Assembly (NCBI GenBank): GCA_031841125.1
Contig: CM063109.1
Location: 410,321 to 474,320, forward strand
Direction of reading: 5' to 3'
Length of the DNA: 64,000 bases
From: Acanthococcus lagerstroemiae
Taxonomy: Eukaryota; Arthropoda; Insecta; Hemiptera; Eriococcidae
Within the stretch, counting starts at the first letter, position 1. Each line of letters starts with the position of its first letter. The position numbers and the translations under genes are program-made. A model generated the notes under the pieces. The model was given only the letters and a program-made list of their open reading frames with translations, searched no databases and was not told the origin of the DNA. Positions 50,777 through 61,800 of this stretch are shown here, in pieces.

Positions 50777-50827
50777 CTGCTTTCGCTAGCGAAAGCAGTA
50801 CCGACTTTTCGGCCTTCGGCCGAAAAG
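50777..50827. repeat. Two adjacent perfect palindromes
   Basis: A 22-bp palindrome centred on CGCTAGCG (50777-50798) is followed six bases later by a 23-bp one centred on GGCCTTCGGCC (50805-50827). Both can form hairpins. Confidence 0.85.
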
Positions 50828-51149
50828 CACTCGGAACTCGCTTAACGTTTTAAAAAACGCAAATGTCGACAAGGACTAGTGAGTGCTATTCGGCCGAAAT
50901 GTTTAAGGCCATTCACGTTAAAAAAAAAAAACCAACTCTCGACAATGAATAGTATTATAAAAAGAGAAAACTACCCGGCTATCAAAATTAGAGTTCGTAT
51001 AAATTTGAAATCGACACATTCAAGGCGGAAACGTGTAAGACCGAAACATTTGTATAGTACAACATAACTACGCGGCTATCAAAATTAGATTTCATAATTA
51101 AATACCAGTACCTAAGTCGCCTCGCGCTTCTTATGCTGAACTTAAATTG

Positions 51150-51430
51150 AGGAAACTCGTGAACGACTCGACCGATTGTCATCAAACTTTCACCTGCACA
51201 ACTTCGAGTACTTCTCTATAATCTACCAAATTTTGGAATCAAATGATTCAATAGTTCTTGAGATTTTTGTGCCACACATTTTGTCCTTAAGGAAAACTCA
51301 CGAACGGCTCGACCGATTGTTTTCAAACTCTCTACTGCACAATTTCAAGTAGTGCTCCATAATATATCAAAATTTGGAATCAATTGATCCAATAGTTTTT
51401 GAGATTTTCGTGCCACAAAATTTGTCCGTA
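51150..51430. repeat. Two tandem units of about 140 bp
   Basis: Units 51150-51290 and 51292-51430 share CTCGACCGATTGT, TTTGGAATCAA and TTTTTGAGATTTT-like landmarks at the same spacing, followed by a CATATA-type microsatellite to 51450. Confidence 0.8.
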
Positions 51431-51669
51431 CATATACATACATATATATGTAAAGTGGTAACTATTAACAAATCATAATCGATTGCAGTAAAATACTGAA
51501 TCGATTCAAAAAGTCGAGAGTCTCGTAGGATTGCAGTACAGCTGTCTGCTCTCGGAAGATAATCGTAATTATTCAATTCCGGCTTAATTTTATCAGTTGG
51601 AGCGCGCTCGACCATCTGCGAGTATCACCGCGACAACCAACGACTAAGATATTCGGCAGAACGAATATC

Positions 51670-51701
51670 TTACATATATATATATGTATATACATATATA
51701 A
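51670..51701. repeat. AT/CATA microsatellite
   Basis: Short run of TATA and TATACA steps. Confidence 0.7.
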
Positions 51702-53721
51702 GGAAACCTGAAATTCAGCCACTGTTACAGTCGTGTTCTAAACACTCTGAAACGCAAAAAAAAAACATTGCCCCCGCCCCCATCTTCACAACTGTGACGA
51801 GTGTAATACCTCCCTTTTCTCCAAAAAGTCGGTAATACAGACAATCGAACTCACGGCACTTTTAGAAAACGTAAATTCACGATCGAAGATTTCGCCGACG
51901 CTCGCTCCCTTTTATTTAAGTAAAGTATCCTGTATACTTTTTAATACAAACGAATAACAAGTTGAGAAGGCTAGATCATCTCTTTAAGTAATCAATGATC
52001 TTCGAATAATTTTGCAAATTTTATCGGACGAAGTGGTAGGTAACTTACATGTTACCGTTTCCAAGGTCCTTACACTTGGTGAAGGTAATTGAGTAATTCC
52101 AAAAATTCGTACCTACCTACAATAAAGCGACAGAAAAAAGTTTTCATCGGTTTTCGACTAAGACGTACTGAATTGAAATTTCATATCGAGTTTGCAGCGA
52201 TCCTCTCCTCGCGAATTTACATTTTTATATAAATTGTTAAATCGTCTTGCCTGGTCACTTCCCGCGTATATAGCACGAAGCGAATGTCTCACAAAAACAC
52301 CTTTGTCTCTTGTATTTTTATACTGACATCCTGTGCGTGTGACTCTTTCAATTCCACATTTTTCTCCTTCGTCAGTATCCTTTCTTTCGTCGTCATTCTT
52401 TTCTTCCTTCGATGGACGAGCTGGACCTTTACTTTATGTGAGTTCAAGGGAGTTCGATTAAATCTCAGTCACTGACATCACTATCTACACGTATTAGCAT
52501 TCGCTTAAATTCTGTTTCAATACACGCGACTTCTACACGTTTTCGTCTGTTTTTCATTTCGTACACCTTTACTGCGGTCCCAAGTATAAACACTTCATAT
52601 TCGAACCCCGTAAAAGCCGCAAGTTAAAAACGTGAAAATAAATTGGCTAGATTTATTGCCCGATTATTGGCTAAAATATTATCCCACTCGGTTTCTCAAG
52701 TCGTGTAATTAGCGCGGAAATTAACAATTCAACCGGTTGCGACTGATTTCAAAATTTTTTGAAGGGCATATCTACTCGAACGTGTTATTTTTATTCTTCA
52801 TAAACGATACGACTGTATAGGATTTAGTAAACCAGTTTAACTGGAATCAGTTTCCCGCGTCCCGCTGGTACTAGGTCAAATAAATTCTCGTATTCGGAAA
52901 ATCATTCGAGCGTATGCACACCTACGGTAACCGTTATTCTTGTCACTATACCCGTCACTAGCTTTTCTTAACTAAAGTTCAAAGAGAAAGGCTGCTAGCT
53001 GCCCAATAGGTTATACCATTGTGTACGCACAGCTCATACCAACGGGTAGGCCAAAGTCGCGAAAATTTAAAGTGAACCCAAAGAGGCGTATCCGAGGTCT
53101 CCGAAGTACCTACTCCTCATCGTCCGCAACTTAACTGATAAGATGAATAACGTTTCGCGGCCAGAGCGAAAAGAGTGTTCCAGTGTCTTGTAACCGGTTT
53201 AACATTTGCAGAGGTGCACAGAGCAAAATTAAATTTTCACCTAGCTACAGACAGTAATAGTGATACGTCCGAATGATGCTCGTTTTCTTTTAGGTTATAC
53301 TACTTAGTAAGTATTCTGACTATACTTCTAAAGATCTAAACATCTAGCGCTACTGCAAAAGTTGCGGCACGAGCCGAAGACGAGTGCTGTTTCTGGAAGA
53401 CGTGGTCTTAAAAGTCATTAGATACCCGTGTTCGCGAAAATCCTTAATTTATTACTTTCATTCAGTACGACAACTGATAGAATACTACATCATTTGAGGT
53501 TACGAAGTGAGCAATTGCCGACGAGTGCTAAAAGTATCCTAATACAACTGCATTTACCTTTTCAACGCGGCAAATGAATACTACAGTCCTTAAGATTCTC
53601 TACGTAACTACTGACCTAAATCACACTCTCTCCTATCCATTTTATTCAGTTGTCTCCAAAAACTACGAGTATAATACTATTTTTTACTATGCTTTTTATC
53701 CATATGTAAATGCTACAAACA

Positions 53722-53862
53722 CGGATCCAGGCGATAATTTTTATTATTTTTTTTGTGGGGGAGGGGGAGTGGTAGAAGGGAAAATGCACGTGGAGCGCGC
53801 AGAAATTTTTTCTGCCCTCCTCTCCAAGATTTTCCATTTTTGGCTTAGATCTGCACCTGAAA
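53722..53862. mobile_element. Relative of the 32440-32640 MITE
   Basis: It starts with CGGATCCAGGCG and shares GCACGTGGAGCGCGC and the TCTCCAAGATTTTCC block with the copy at 32440. The ends are eroded. Confidence 0.6.
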
Positions 53863-53894
53863 TCTCATTACAACTAATTAATTTGTAAGGTAAG

Positions 53895-54945
53895 TGCGGG
53901 TATTACCACCCATGCGGCTAATTTCGCCACCTATCAGAATGACGTCACTTGATAATGCAGTCACGAGGTGGCAGTTGTATCATGTGTATATTAACTTCAC
54001 AGAAACCAAGTTTGCTATCTTAGAAAGTGTAAAAATTTCGTTTCAAGAGCATGATAAGAAGAATCAGAAAATGAGCGCAGTATTTTTTCGTTCTTACTAA
54101 ATACCGGAAAATATTGATAAGAAAGAAAGTGCCGGGAAAAACTGTACATTAAGGCAATATAATCTTATTTACTATCGTTGGACAGCTTGTTGTTCCAGCT
54201 TTCAAACTGTTTAAAGAACGTCAAATTATTTCACGAAGGCAAGCGAATATGTACGTACGAAAAAAAAAAATTATCGGAAGCTGCTGGAGAGTATACAGCG
54301 GGTATTTCCGCCATGCCCATAACGTGCTAATTTCGCGTCCGAAATTTTTCGATACGTATACCCACTTTACCCCCACTTTGGTACCGGTCAAAAATAACGC
54401 CGCGCTGTTTTCGTTCAGAAAGTGATTCGTTCACATTTTGAGGTGGGGGGGGGGTGCCCTTATACTCTAGTGAACGACAGTGCGCAAATACATTACTGAT
54501 AAAACGTTCGGTAGTAATTTTGCAGTTAGATCACTTTGGAAGTGCGCTCCTCAATTGACTTTCAAAAAAATTATCATTAATAATTTTTAAAGATTTTAAG
54601 TTTCGAGATTAATTCTTCCAAGATTGTTCCTCATTAATTTTCAGACATTCTAGTTTTTATAGTAACAGTAACTTTTAAGAATTTTCTCAAGAAAATTATT
54701 TTTTACAGACATTTTCCACTTGCTTTTCTAATGATACTGAGACAAGATAATAACCAAAGAAGGAGAAAAAATTGTTGGGAAAAATTAAATGAGCTAAAAG
54801 ACAAGTAAAGGAAGAGTGGGGGCGGAATTGGGGGTTACATAAACAAATTTGTTGACCCCTTGGGTGGCGGAGTTACCCGACATATGCGGGTAATACCGCC
54901 ACACCGTTTCAGACATAGTGCGGGTAATACCGCCATATAGTTTCA
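53895..54945. repeat. Region with recurring GCGGGTAATACCGCC motif
   Basis: Variants of GCGGGTATTACC or GGGTAATACCGCC occur near 53898, 54300, 54887 and 54920, with TAATTTCGC next to the first two. The first and last are roughly inverse. This may be an element of about 1 kb with subterminal motifs. Confidence 0.45.
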
Positions 54946-55100
54946 GTGTCATTTTCCATGTATATAAAAGCACTGTAACAATAAATAATGAACTCCTAAA
55001 CATTTTTGAACTTCTTGTTTCACTTTTTACGAGTCAAAACCTTCTGCCCTACTTGTCTTTTAGCTCATTTAATTTTTCCCAACAATTTTTCCTCCTTCTT
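54757..55100. repeat. Inverted repeat pair of about 50 bp
   Basis: 54757-54808 and 55047-55100 are near-perfect inverses (core AAATGAGCTAAAAGACAAGT). They overlap the right end of the GCGGGTAATACC region, so a separate MITE or nested end is possible. Confidence 0.75.
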
Positions 55101-56290
55101 TTATGTATGAAAACTTTTTTCCTTGATTTTTGAAGAGCGAAGTCACCAATCACATCTTCAAAATTGAACAGGCGACAGATATCCCATACTCTAGACTTAG
55201 TCGGGAAAAATTTACTAGCCGTCCTTCAGACATACTTGTACGCAGTCTGTTTTTAATCAGTTTTAACTTTGGAAAAGGAACGTTCGCCATTGACATATTA
55301 GAGACCATGAATAATTAAAAAATTGTAAGCATAGGTAATTTTCACGTTTGGGAACACGTTTTTCAAATTAATTTGTGAAATTATTCTATATTGGAACATT
55401 TCTATGGACTCATTTCCTTGTTCATAATTCTTGATAAACTCAGCAAATTGAAGCAACTCATTCAGCAAGCCTTCATATATATACTTGCATGGCTATCTTT
55501 AGCTCCTCCGACATATACACAGGCGCTAGCTCCTCCAGCCCAAAAAACAACAAAGTCCGAATATACTTTACATACAACGATTCTCCATATGCGAATTAGT
55601 GGAGGCATGCTGAGCGGGGTAAGGAAAATCGAAAAAAATTGGAAGTGATATAAAGTAGGCGTTAAGTCCTCCATGGTATTATGGGCGTATCTTTTAGTCC
55701 TCCAAAGTATATAAGTACAAAAATTGTGGACGTTTAGGGACTCCAGCTGCGTTGCCAAGTTAGCTAATAAGTTCTTCCTATACAGAGTGCCAATGAGTGA
55801 TGGATTGTTGTTCTGATGCCATTTTCAAAGCGAGCGTGTGCAGTGTCGGTTTTACCGATAAGCCCGACCCTACAGCGGCAATTTTTTGGGAGCGGCAAAT
55901 TTTGAAGCGGCGTTGTTGAAGAAGAAAAAAAAGAAAAAAAGAAAAAAGAACAAAAAAAAGGAAAAAAGAAGAAAGAAAGAAAAAGGTACGTTGCTCATCA
56001 TAATTATTTAAAAAATTAAAATGCATTGTTTTCGTAGTAACCATTCACTCAATCTTGTTGGTGGTAAATTTGCTGCAGAGTGTTGCCGGTATGCAATTCA
56101 ATATTTCATGCTCTTATAGCGGCTATTCTATACATTCCTCAGTACGTCTACGAGTCGTTGGCTTATAGTCACTGAGGTTTTCAAAGAATCACCAACTTCA
56201 GAAAGGAATGCCGAAGATCTTGAAAATAGTGATGACGAGGGGGACCTTATAATTGAGCAAATTCAAAGGACTAATACAAATCAAGATCCT
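55101..56290. other. No recognised gene
   Basis: AT-rich DNA with an A/G-rich simple tract at 55919-55986. Short ORFs here lack family features. Confidence 0.35.
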
Positions 56291-56297
56291 TAAAGGT

Positions 56298-56472
56298 ATT
56301 TGCCAAAAGCTGTATCTCAGACAAAGTGGTCTGCGAGATATGTTGCATCTAGAGCTCCCATTACAAATTATCAACCATTTGCAAAAGTTTTGTCCCAAAT
56401 TTCTGAAAACCTTCTGCAAAAAATGAACACATCTGGAGGCAATGTTTCTACTGAAAAAATTAAATCGAAATG
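56298..56472 (+). pseudogene. hAT/ZMYM-type transposase fragment
   Basis: A short frame includes SQTKWSARYVASRA followed by NYQPFAKVLSQISEN, which resembles the TRWSAR...Y..I...L..I block of hAT transposases related to ZMYM proteins. An acidic frame upstream (about 56185-56292) ends in a stop just before it. Only this block is preserved. The call depends on one motif. Confidence 0.4.
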
Positions 56473-56928
56473 ATACAGTATTTATAACTCTACTATGGGT
56501 TTAGCTACCTATAACACGCATGTTTCTGTGTTCTAAATGTAAAACCACATCCGAATCCTTTTCAACAAATTGTGATCGTTAGAAGTGCATTTGTGGTGAA
56601 AAAGTTACATCGGTAAATCCGTGTTGTTCCCCCCTCTTTCAAAAGACCTAAGTGAAGCGGCAGCTGTCAAAAAAAATTTTCACCCTACTAGCAGAAAATT
56701 CGTCTATAAAATCTGTTTGTTCGGACGTGCACGATTTTGGTTCAGCGTATCGAATTGTTTCACTTGTCCAATATTGTCGTATTATACAGGCTTATCAAAA
56801 CGAGCACCGATAGAAAGATTACACCGAAGAAGACAATATACGCAGCAGGGCGACAACTCTCACCCCAGCTTACTTGTACATTCTGTAGTTTTCAAATTTT
56901 TATCCCCCTCTAAACGAAAGATCATCAT

Positions 56929-57130
56929 GACGCCGAATCCAAAACCAGAATACATCACAATAGAATCGCTGAAGAAGGTTTTGAACGAATCGTTAGAGGA
57001 GAAATTGAACGAAAAATAAGCATTCGTTCAGGAAATGCATAAAGACCATAAAAGTTTGAAAACAAAAGTGGCCGAAGTTGACATCAGGGTCAAGACACTG
57101 AAAAACTACTCTCGTCACAATAACGTGATA
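56929..57130 (+). pseudogene. LINE ORF1 5' fragment
   Basis: It begins MTPNPKPEYITIESLKKVLN, with a Leu/Glu/Lys pattern suggesting a coiled coil, has a stop at 57017, then continues in the same frame to KTLKNYSRHNNVI, matching the SR.NN motif that ends the coiled coil of many LINE ORF1 proteins. The RNA-binding domain is absent. The rest of the element is not seen. Confidence 0.5.
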
Positions 57131-57314
57131 CAGAGTTTTCTCATTTTTTCAATCAATGAGAAAATTGGAATTTGAAGCAAGTAGCGCGCAGCAGTCATCG
57201 TGACACAAATAAAGAGAAACACTTATCATCATCAAAGATGATCAAAATTGCCGACTTTAAATGGTTTAGTCTGTGGGTTTAGTCTACGCTCTGAGTAAGT
57301 AAACTACCCATATT

Positions 57315-57564
57315 TGGACGCTTTTCAACGAAAGGGAACCAACCAACATTTGTAAACAAAATGATGAGTTATTAGTATCGTTGAAAAGAGCGTAAAAAGT
57401 AGAATTTTTCAAAACTGGGCCCCCGATTCAAAAATGCTCACGTTCAAAAAAGCGTATCAGTGAACTCTGTGTTGTATAGTTTCTACATGGCTGTTGAACT
57501 TCGAATCACGTGTTCTCAAATAGCGGATTTTGCTAGTTGGTTCCCTTTTGTTGAAGAGCGTCCA
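57315..57564 (+). mobile_element. MITE of the GGACGCTGTTAA family
   Basis: The ends GGACGCTTTTCAACGAAAGG and TTCCCTTTTGTTGAAGAGCG are imperfect inverses. The interior aligns with 28116-28366 throughout (landmarks ATGAGTTATTAGTAT, GGGCCC, GAATCACGTGTTCTCAAA). Confidence 0.85.
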
Positions 57565-58239
57565 TTTAACCTTGAATTTCGTTTGGATTTTTCGAAGAAA
57601 ATCTTATCCAAGTCTATCAAATTTGTATTTACGGGGATAAACACGAGCAAGGGCTGGTAGGACCAGGGAAAAGGGGTGAATTTCCCCTGGGCCGTGGGAA
57701 TGGAAGGTTCGATATTAACCTCGATTACTGATAAGTCAATATTAAAATTGAGCCATGAAAATGCTCTCCTGTGGTTGCAGATCCGTCTGTGACATGTTTC
57801 AACAAAATGTTTTTCTGACAAACACTAAGAATCCCGACAGATTTCCATGGATATTCATTAAATATAAGACATATCCACATATACCCATGTATCTGCATGC
57901 AGTGTAGATATTTGTCATCATTTAATTCAATTTTTTAGAACTTATCAGTACTTTTCTATGTTGTTATGTAGTGTAAGTAAATGAAGGGGGTAGGTAGTAA
58001 GAAAAATTTGTGGGGCTGCGTGAAAATTTTTAGACGTCATCTGCTCGAAATTTATTTCTTTTCTGTTTTAAATTCACCTATCTGCCCCGGAACGTGAAAA
58101 AATTCAGTAGTTGCGGTAATTTTTTGGAAGCTATTCCCTGTTTATTTTTATTTCAAGTAAGTATCAATTTATGCTAAAATGATGTACAATATTAATTAAA
58201 GTACACAACTCCTTTTTACCATAATTAAATTTTTCAGAA

Positions 58240-58745
58240 AGCTGAACAAGTTCCAATGTGCTATTGATCATATTGATAGTAACTTGGATTTAATGAAAAG
58301 AACGATGAATGAGATATTAATGAAACTTCACACCGACGGGATCATCTGCCGAATTATCCAGTACTACTCATACACTCATACAAATGAAGTAAAAGAAATC
58401 GAGACGTTTATATTAGTCAGTACATTGATTCAAAAATTACCTCTAAAATACTGTTTTATTATTAAGATTTTCATCAAATAACTGAATTGTAATTTTCCAA
58501 GTTAATAAAAATTTTTTATGATCTTAATCATGACTATGTTTGTGCATGAATTAATTAATTTTGAAAAATTAGTTGCTGCTACGTATCTAAACAGTAACTA
58601 AAACGTGGATAATGTGCAGCTAAAAACCTACTTAAAATAGTTGCGACGTATCTGAATGGTAGCTAGTGCAGCTAAAAGAATACCTAAAGTAGTTGCAACG
58701 TATCTAAATAGTAACTAAAGCGCGGATAATGAATATAGGCAATTT
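58240..58745. repeat. Unit 1 of a tandem duplication, with a coding-like segment
   Basis: A pyrimidine tract plus CAG ending near 58239 looks like a splice acceptor, followed by an open stretch with DHIDSNLDLMKRTMNEILM (about 58265-58325). The sequence from 58284 is repeated from 58950 with about 95 percent identity by eye. The peptide is not recognised; a captured host exon is possible. Confidence 0.55.
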
Positions 58746-58949
58746 AGTTACGCGCAACTAAAAAACACCTACGTATGAAATCAGTTAGCAGTGAGTTACC
58801 GATTATTTAGGAGAAAAGAGGGTCCCACATTAGGTGTGCAACTAAAATTAACATTGATTTTTAGTTTCATGTTTCTAATCTACAACTAAAAATTAGCAGC
58901 TGCGACGCCTACTTTTTTTTAAATTAGTAGCAAAATGTTTGACGGAAAC

Positions 58950-59376
58950 GTGGATTTAATGAAAAGAACGATGAATGAGATATTAATGAAACTTCACACC
59001 GATGGGATCATCTGCCGAATTATCCAGGACTACTCATACAAATACAGTAAAAGAAATCGAGACGTTTATATTAGTCAGTAGGTACATTGATTCAAAAGTT
59101 ACCTCTAAAATACTGTTTTATTATTAAAATTTTCATCAAATAACTGAATTGTAGTTTTCCAAGTTAATAAATTTTTTATGATCTTAATCATGACTATGTT
59201 TGTGCATGAATTAATTAATTTTGAAAAATTAGTTGCTGCTATGTATCTAAACGGTAACTGAAACGCCAATACCTAATGAATGTATGTAATTTAGTTACAT
59301 GCAGCTAAAAACCAATTTAAAATAGTTACGACCGACGTATCTAAATGGTAGCTAGTGCAGATAAAAGAATACCTAC
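58950..59376. repeat. Unit 2 of the tandem duplication
   Basis: It repeats unit 1 in the same orientation at a spacing of about 667 bp, with small indels. Its right part is interrupted by the LTR that starts at 59377. AGTTGCTGCTAYGTATCTAA and GATCTTAATCATGACTATG occur in both units. Confidence 0.85.
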
Positions 59377-59600
59377 TGTGGCGCCATCTGTGCCTACATA
59401 TTTGTACATAGGATAATTTCGTGATAAGCACACACACTCGTACTTAGTTTATCGAGTTTTATCATGTTCCCTAGTAGCCCGCCTGGTGGTCCAAGTTATC
59501 ATTCGCATTAGTTACCAAATTGTAGTTTGATGTTGTGTTTCATCCATTAAAGGTCGTTCTAAAGGAATAGTCAATTTTTATATGTGCGTACGAATGTACA
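59377..59600 (+). mobile_element. 5' LTR of a gypsy-type element
   Basis: TGTGGCGCCATCTG begins the block and GAATGTACA ends it, giving TG...CA termini of 224 bp. It is followed three bases later by a primer-site-like TGGTGACCTCGACGTGA, then a leader and a gag ORF. It sits inside unit 2 of the tandem duplication; the same point in unit 1 is uninterrupted. Confidence 0.7.
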
Positions 59601-59603
59601 AAG

Positions 59604-59620
59604 TGGTGACCTCGACGTGA
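59604..59620 (+). other. Primer-binding-site-like sequence
   Basis: TGGTGACCTCGACGTGA directly after the LTR. Many arthropod gypsy elements have a TGGTGACC-type site here. Confidence 0.55.
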
Positions 59621-59761
59621 TTTTTGCTCGTTAACGTATCCCCGGAACCAACTATCACTGTCTTGATTAAACGTGTTTGTTCGTGATTACGTCCATCATA
59701 TGGTTATCGTCAGTGCACCGCACAGCCATAAATTCTAAAACAGTTTCCAGTTCGGTACAGC

Positions 59762-60286
59762 ATGGCAAACGACGGCGACACCGGCAAGTTAGATACAGCA
59801 ACAGTCAACGCCTACAAGGTAGAGTTTCCACCTTTCGCACCTGAAAATGTACGTGTATGGCTGGCCCAGGTCGAAATTCGTCTACAAATGGGTAATGTAA
59901 AATCTGAGCAAAATAAGTTTAATCACGTTGCAACTAGCCTCGCTCCCGATGTTGCAGCTCGTGTGCAAGATATTTTATTCAATCCACCGGGCGAGAATCC
60001 CTATACCAAGCTACGTGAACGTATCATTGCCGAGTATGAACCTTCTAATTCGGAACAAATCACTCGCCTTTTACAAACGTGTCAGTTGGGTGATCGTAAA
60101 CCAAGCTCGTTACTACGCGACATGCGCAGGCTCGCCGAAAACCGCATAACAGATGAGCTTTTGCTAGATTTATTCCTGAAACGTTTACCCGAGAAACTCC
60201 GCTTAGTCCTCAGTACTACAAGTAAATCGCTAAACGATATGGCTACAACAGCTGATGCTATTATCGAGTATGTTCCCAGCCAATAA
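59762..60286 (+). CDS. Gypsy-type gag protein, short intact ORF
   Basis: An intact 174-codon ORF after the LTR and leader. It has the gypsy gag core: FPPFAPENVRVWLAQVEIR (residues 22-40), KFNHVATSLAPDVAARVQDI (57-76), PYTKLRERIIAEY, then the LGDRKPSSLLRDMRRLA motif (116-132) and LFLKRLPEKLR. It stops after IIEYVPSQ without the zinc knuckle, protease or polymerase that normally follow. Nothing downstream to 61190 was recognised as pol, and no 3' LTR is visible. The start ATG is the first after the leader. It is either a young truncated copy, a gag-only non-autonomous element or, less likely, a gag taken over by the host. The lack of stops or frameshifts contrasts with the other retroelements here. 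Confidence 0.8.
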   Translation: MANDGDTGKLDTATVNAYKVEFPPFAPENVRVWLAQVEIRLQMGNVKSEQNKFNHVATSLAPDVAARVQDILFNPPGENPYTKLRERIIAEYEPSNSEQITRLLQTCQLGDRKPSSLLRDMRRLAENRITDELLLDLFLKRLPEKLRLVLSTTSKSLNDMATTADAIIEYVPSQ

Positions 60287-61188
60287 TTTTTATGGTAGCG
60301 CGATCATAGCAGATGCTATCAAACTAACACAATGCAATTATTACAAGTAAATACACAAGGTGATGTGATACACAACAAGCGGGATGTAGCCTGAACTACT
60401 ATATGCTACAGTAGCGCTATTAGAGCCTATGCTAGTACGTTGTATACGCATAAAAAATAAAACTGTGGTAGCCTGAACTACTACATGCTACTATGTATAA
60501 CGCGCATCTGTCTCACGCATCTCTCTCGCGTCTAGTGTATTTCCGAACGGTGTTATCAGTTGATACCTTGGCCGGTGAAGCCGTTACAGAATTTGAATTC
60601 CTGTTAGTGTTTTGTGATTTTCCGCTCACCATTACAATCTTCAGTTTGTGGAAGCATGATCAACAAATATGTAACCGTTAAGAGAGGTAAGTTATTATGT
60701 ATGTAGATACATGCGTCTAATATAGTAGGCGCTTGTGAACTTTTCTACAGTTTGGTATTCACTATCTGTATTCCAGTTTCTCGATCACTCAACATTGAAA
60801 GAATGTCGTGAAAGAACTTTGGTAACTATTTCTTCCTCTGGAAATCTTAAGGTAAGTTATTACTCTCCCAGTGATAATTACTATAGAAGTTCTCCATGTA
60901 CCTAAGTGTTGGTGGTCTAATTTTGAATTCGTTCTGCCGATTTACTAAGGACGCACCAAATGATGAATCTGATGCAACTACCGCTGAATTATAGGAAGTA
61001 TCCAGAAAGGATGTTGCAGTACAGACTAGTTTAATGGGAATAGAACTCACTGAAACCATCAATTAACCCAGAGAGATAAGAAATCTTCACAAGGACAGCC
61101 GAGGAGACGAAATCAACGCGTGAGTAATATTCCTGAAATGTAAAAAATTATCGAAAAATAATGGATGGTCGAAGAAATATTGTCTTTG
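60287..61188. other. Sequence after gag
   Basis: It contains two copies of GTAGCCTGAACTACTA (near 60387 and 60470) with ATGCTAC after each, inside otherwise unassigned sequence. No pol domain was seen. Confidence 0.4.
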
Positions 61189-61510
61189 TCACCCGCGTAA
61201 GTCTAGTGACCCATCTGCTGTGTAGTCTTGGTAGAGGATGATGATGCCGATATATCGACCAGTTTTCTTCTTGGGCATCCTCGTGGTCGTCTTCCTATAT
61301 ACCTCTAGCTCATCTTTTGGGTGAGTGATCTTCATCCATCCTGCCCACATTATTTTGTTTTTTCTCCTGTAATCCTTCACTTTTTTTTAAACACCGGTGT
61401 AATATGTTCAGTTCTTTCAGAATTTGTCTTCATTTCGTTTTCTATCCTGTAATCTGTAATGTGTAACCAGCCGATCTTCTCATGTAGGGCATTTCCGCAG
61501 CGGTTATTCT
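61189..61510 (-). pseudogene. RTE-like LINE, ORF C-terminal remnant
   Basis: On the minus strand, RITAAEMPYMRRSAGYT (about 61500-61450) is followed after a frameshift by DRKRNED and then RRKNKIMWAGWMKIT (about 61370-61325). This order matches the region after the reverse transcriptase in RTE-type elements (LRR..G.T, R.NE, RL.WAGHV). The later GRP.KRW motif is degraded. Only the tail of the ORF remains. Confidence 0.6.
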
Positions 61511-61521
61511 GTTTGTCTTGC

Positions 61522-61679
61522 CAGGGCCGCCGAGAGGGGGGGGGTACCTTTCCCGAGCCCGTTTTTTTAGATGGCCCGCAGAGTCACAGAAATTATAATT
61601 ATCAAATTTTTGCGAGCAAATAATTTCAGTATAGGTTCGCAGATTTTCCCCCGACCCGGTTTGGCTCTTGGCGGCCCTG
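61522..61679. mobile_element. hAT MITE, 158 bp, exact 8-bp duplication
   Basis: The ends CAGGGCCGCCGAGAG and GGCTCTTGGCGGCCCTG are flanked by TGTCTTGC at 61514-61521 and 61680-61687. It is inserted next to or within the LINE remnant. Confidence 0.92.
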
Positions 61680-61800
61680 TGTCTTGCTGTCTGAGCATCT
61701 GCCCTTCACACACGTATGTCAACAGTTATTGTATTAGACTCGTGTTCGTGTTTTTCATCTAATAGTGTGTGCCAGTATGATATGATTTATGAGGCTGGAG

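Larger units (their letters stand above)
49491..53721. other. About 4.2 kb without a recognised gene
   Basis: Apart from the palindromes at 50777-50827 and the tandem repeat at 51150-51430, no element ends or coding families were recognised. The minus-strand ORF at 50072-50524 (150 codons) has no family motif. The stretch has fewer visible repeats than its surroundings, so it may hold non-coding exons or regulatory DNA. Confidence 0.35.
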
